Below, piece after piece: positions 62,812-64,000 of a DNA stretch of 64,000 nucleotides; position 1 is the stretch's first letter, and every line of letters begins with the position of its first letter. The notes beneath the pieces are model-generated. The model was not told the DNA's origin. It did not search any database and saw only the letters and a program-made list of their open reading frames with translations. This stretch comes from Phycisphaerales bacterium (GTDB taxonomy: Bacteria > Planctomycetota > Phycisphaerae > Phycisphaerales > SM1A02). Made by a program: the position numbers and the translations under genes. Location: positions 248,001 through 312,000 of the forward strand of contig SIAD01000001.1 in the NCBI GenBank assembly GCA_009691915.1. Reading direction: 5' to 3'.

Positions 62812-63599
62812 GCCACTGGATCCTCACGGCCAAGCAGCTGCATGAGTCGCTCTCGTGCGCGTTCGATCCCCGCGACCCAGTTGGTCTTGCCCTCCCAGCT
62901 GAGGGCGAACTTGTTGGTGTATCCGTAGGACAGCAATCCATCAACGAACGCCGCGATATCCCATGAGGGGTGCTCACCATCCTTTGTGAATCCCGCGACC
63001 GAGAGCTCGATGGCCCCCGCGTAGGGAGCGAGCTTGCGCAGAGTCGCGATGCCGTCCCCAGTTGCCTCGGCATGGGCAAAACTCGGCATAGCCCCGATGT
63101 GAAATCCGCCGATGCGCTTGATCGACTCCATGAGCTGCATCGGATCCGAGACTGGATCAAGCGTCGGACGAAGAAGAAGGTTGATGTCCTGCGCGTGCGG
63201 CGATTGAAGCACACTTCGAACCGCCACGACGGCGCGTTCCTCGTTCTCCGGCTGGGTCTTGGAGCGGATCGCCACCTCGCTGCAGCCCAGCAGTTTCGCC
63301 GCTCGCAGAAGCGTCGTGAGCGTCTTTGTTGCGCTGTCGTCGGCTGCCCCGAAGTCGAGCGGCGCGTCCTGCATCAGCGTCAAGCACGGGCAATGCGCGC
63401 GATCCGCCTCGTCTCTAAACCGTTCGAGGTGCGCGGCGGTCCGACCACGAATCAGATCGACCGGGACGACGAGCCCGCGCAACTCCATGGTCTCTGCAAC
63501 AAACTTGGGAATGTCGAAGAGGTCGAGCGGTTCCCCCTTGCGGGGCAGCGGCGTCATCGCACAACCGGCACAGAGAGCGAGAAGGATCTGGTTGCTCAT
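62808..63599 (-). CDS. TIM-barrel (sugar phosphate isomerase/epimerase-like) protein
   Basis: 263 residues, soluble. The pattern resembles xylose-isomerase-like TIM barrels, with alternating strands and helices: a FDIPKFVAETMELRGLVVPVDLI start, LLRAAKLLGCSEVAIRSK, INLLLRPTLDP, HIGAMPSFAHA, and GAIELSVAGF. Metal-site Glu/His placement is not clear, so the family call is tentative. The C-terminal helix has KFALSWEGKTNWVAGIERARE. First gene of the cmk-plsC-cca set; divergent from gcvH across 74 bases that hold nothing obvious except the gcvH ribosome site. Confidence 0.7.
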   Translation of the reverse strand: MSNQILLALCAGCAMTPLPRKGEPLDLFDIPKFVAETMELRGLVVPVDLIRGRTAAHLERFRDEADRAHCPCLTLMQDAPLDFGAADDSATKTLTTLLRAAKLLGCSEVAIRSKTQPENEERAVVAVRSVLQSPHAQDINLLLRPTLDPVSDPMQLMESIKRIGGFHIGAMPSFAHAEATGDGIATLRKLAPYAGAIELSVAGFTKDGEHPSWDIAAFVDGLLSYGYTNKFALSWEGKTNWVAGIERARERLMQLLGREDPVA

Positions 63600-63673
63600 C
63601 GAGTGGCGTGCAAGTCCGCCTCGGTGAGGATATCAGGAGGCTATGATTCCCACCCCCCAAGGAGACCCTCTCG

Positions 63674-64000
63674 ATGCCCAGCCCGTCCAACCTCAAGTTC
63701 ACCGACTCGCACGAGTGGTTCCGCGTGGATCACGAGACGGTTACGGTCGGCATCACCCAGTACGCGGCGAACGAATTGACCGATGTCACCTATGTCCAGA
63801 TGAAGGCGCCAGGGACCCAGATCGATCCCGGTACGAGCATCGGGGAAGTTGAGAGCGTCAAGACGACAAGCGATGTTTACTCAGTGGTCGGCGGATCGAT
63901 CGTCGAAGTCAACGACGCCGTCTCGAAGGATGCCTCACTGGTCAATAGTGACCCTTACGGCAAGGGCTGGCTCGTCAAACTCAAGGCGACCGACATCTCG
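63674..64000 (+). CDS. gcvH: glycine cleavage system H protein (3' end missing)
   Basis: First 109 codons, running off the window end. Lipoyl-carrier protein that shuttles the aminomethyl group between P, T and L proteins of glycine cleavage. FTDSHEWFRV, VGITQYAANELTDVTYVQMK and the lipoyl site ESVKTTSDVYS with Lys63 are all at normal positions. AAGGAGA at 63659-63665 lies 8 bases before ATG 63674. gcvT or gcvPA/gcvPB may follow downstream. Confidence 0.95.
   Translation, partial: MPSPSNLKFTDSHEWFRVDHETVTVGITQYAANELTDVTYVQMKAPGTQIDPGTSIGEVESVKTTSDVYSVVGGSIVEVNDAVSKDASLVNSDPYGKGWLVKLKATDIS

Noticed and set aside
1-64000. CRISPR arrays, insertion sequences, phage genes, rRNA genes, replication origin
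   Set aside because: Read through both strands; no repeat-spacer pattern, transposase or integrase motif, rRNA segment or DnaA-box cluster was recognised.

Overview
The window looks like chromosomal DNA from a planctomycete of the Phycisphaerae type. The composition is GC-rich with strong G/C at third codon positions. Lipid A synthesis (lpxB) implies an outer membrane. Several secreted proteins end in paired dockerin-like motifs (DINGDG...NW) or carry Cys-rich repeats and DCDANGIPDECE-type repeats, which I associate with this group. No mobile element, integrase, phage gene or CRISPR array is visible, and no stretch longer than about 300 bases lacks a gene.

Layout. 1-5.2 kb: the 3' three quarters of rpoC, two adjacent Cys-cluster (YkgJ-like) proteins and one unknown. 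5.2-11.4 kb (minus): lpxB followed by a complete branched-chain amino-acid type ABC importer (livK-H-M-G-F); its LivG carries an unusual inserted membrane hairpin. 11.5-17.5 kb: aspS, trxB with an unknown secreted protein, an internally deleted alanine dehydrogenase remnant and purD. 17.6-27.6 kb: four large secreted peptidase-fold proteins: a subtilase-like protein with an altered Asp, an intact metzincin with dockerin-like tail, and two tandem paralogues that have lost the HExxH zinc site. 27.7-32.5 kb: tRNA-Ser(GCT), DedA protein, sucC, a HAD phosphatase, two unknowns and a beta-hydroxyacid dehydrogenase. 32.5-41.5 kb: a MoxR/Bat locus (moxR, DUF58, DUF4381-like, batA, batB, batC, batD, batE), mostly joined by 4-base stop/start overlaps.

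41.5-45.9 kb: tRNA-Ser(CGA), a Cys-rich dockerin-tailed exoprotein, rpoZ, a CBS-domain ClC protein and rnpA. rnpA overlaps yidD tail to tail. 45.8-56.4 kb (minus): a tightly packed operon of three SPFH (HflK/HflC/prohibitin-like) proteins, an ABC-2 ATPase, an ABC-2 permease, a 651-residue membrane-anchored unknown, a fumarylacetoacetate-hydrolase-family enzyme and yidD. A second ABC-2 permease is divergent at 56.6 kb across a region with a 10-bp inverted repeat. 57.7-60.1 kb: two secreted SppA/ClpP-fold proteins, one with and one without the nucleophile Ser. 60.1-63.6 kb: cca, plsC, cmk and a TIM-barrel protein. 63.7 kb to the end: the start of gcvH.

Most of the window is housekeeping (transcription, translation, purine, lipid and TCA-cycle steps). 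The best candidates for undescribed biology are the SPFH/ABC-2/protease-pseudoprotease neighbourhood (46.7-60.1 kb), the LivG membrane insertion, and the pseudo-metalloprotease pair.
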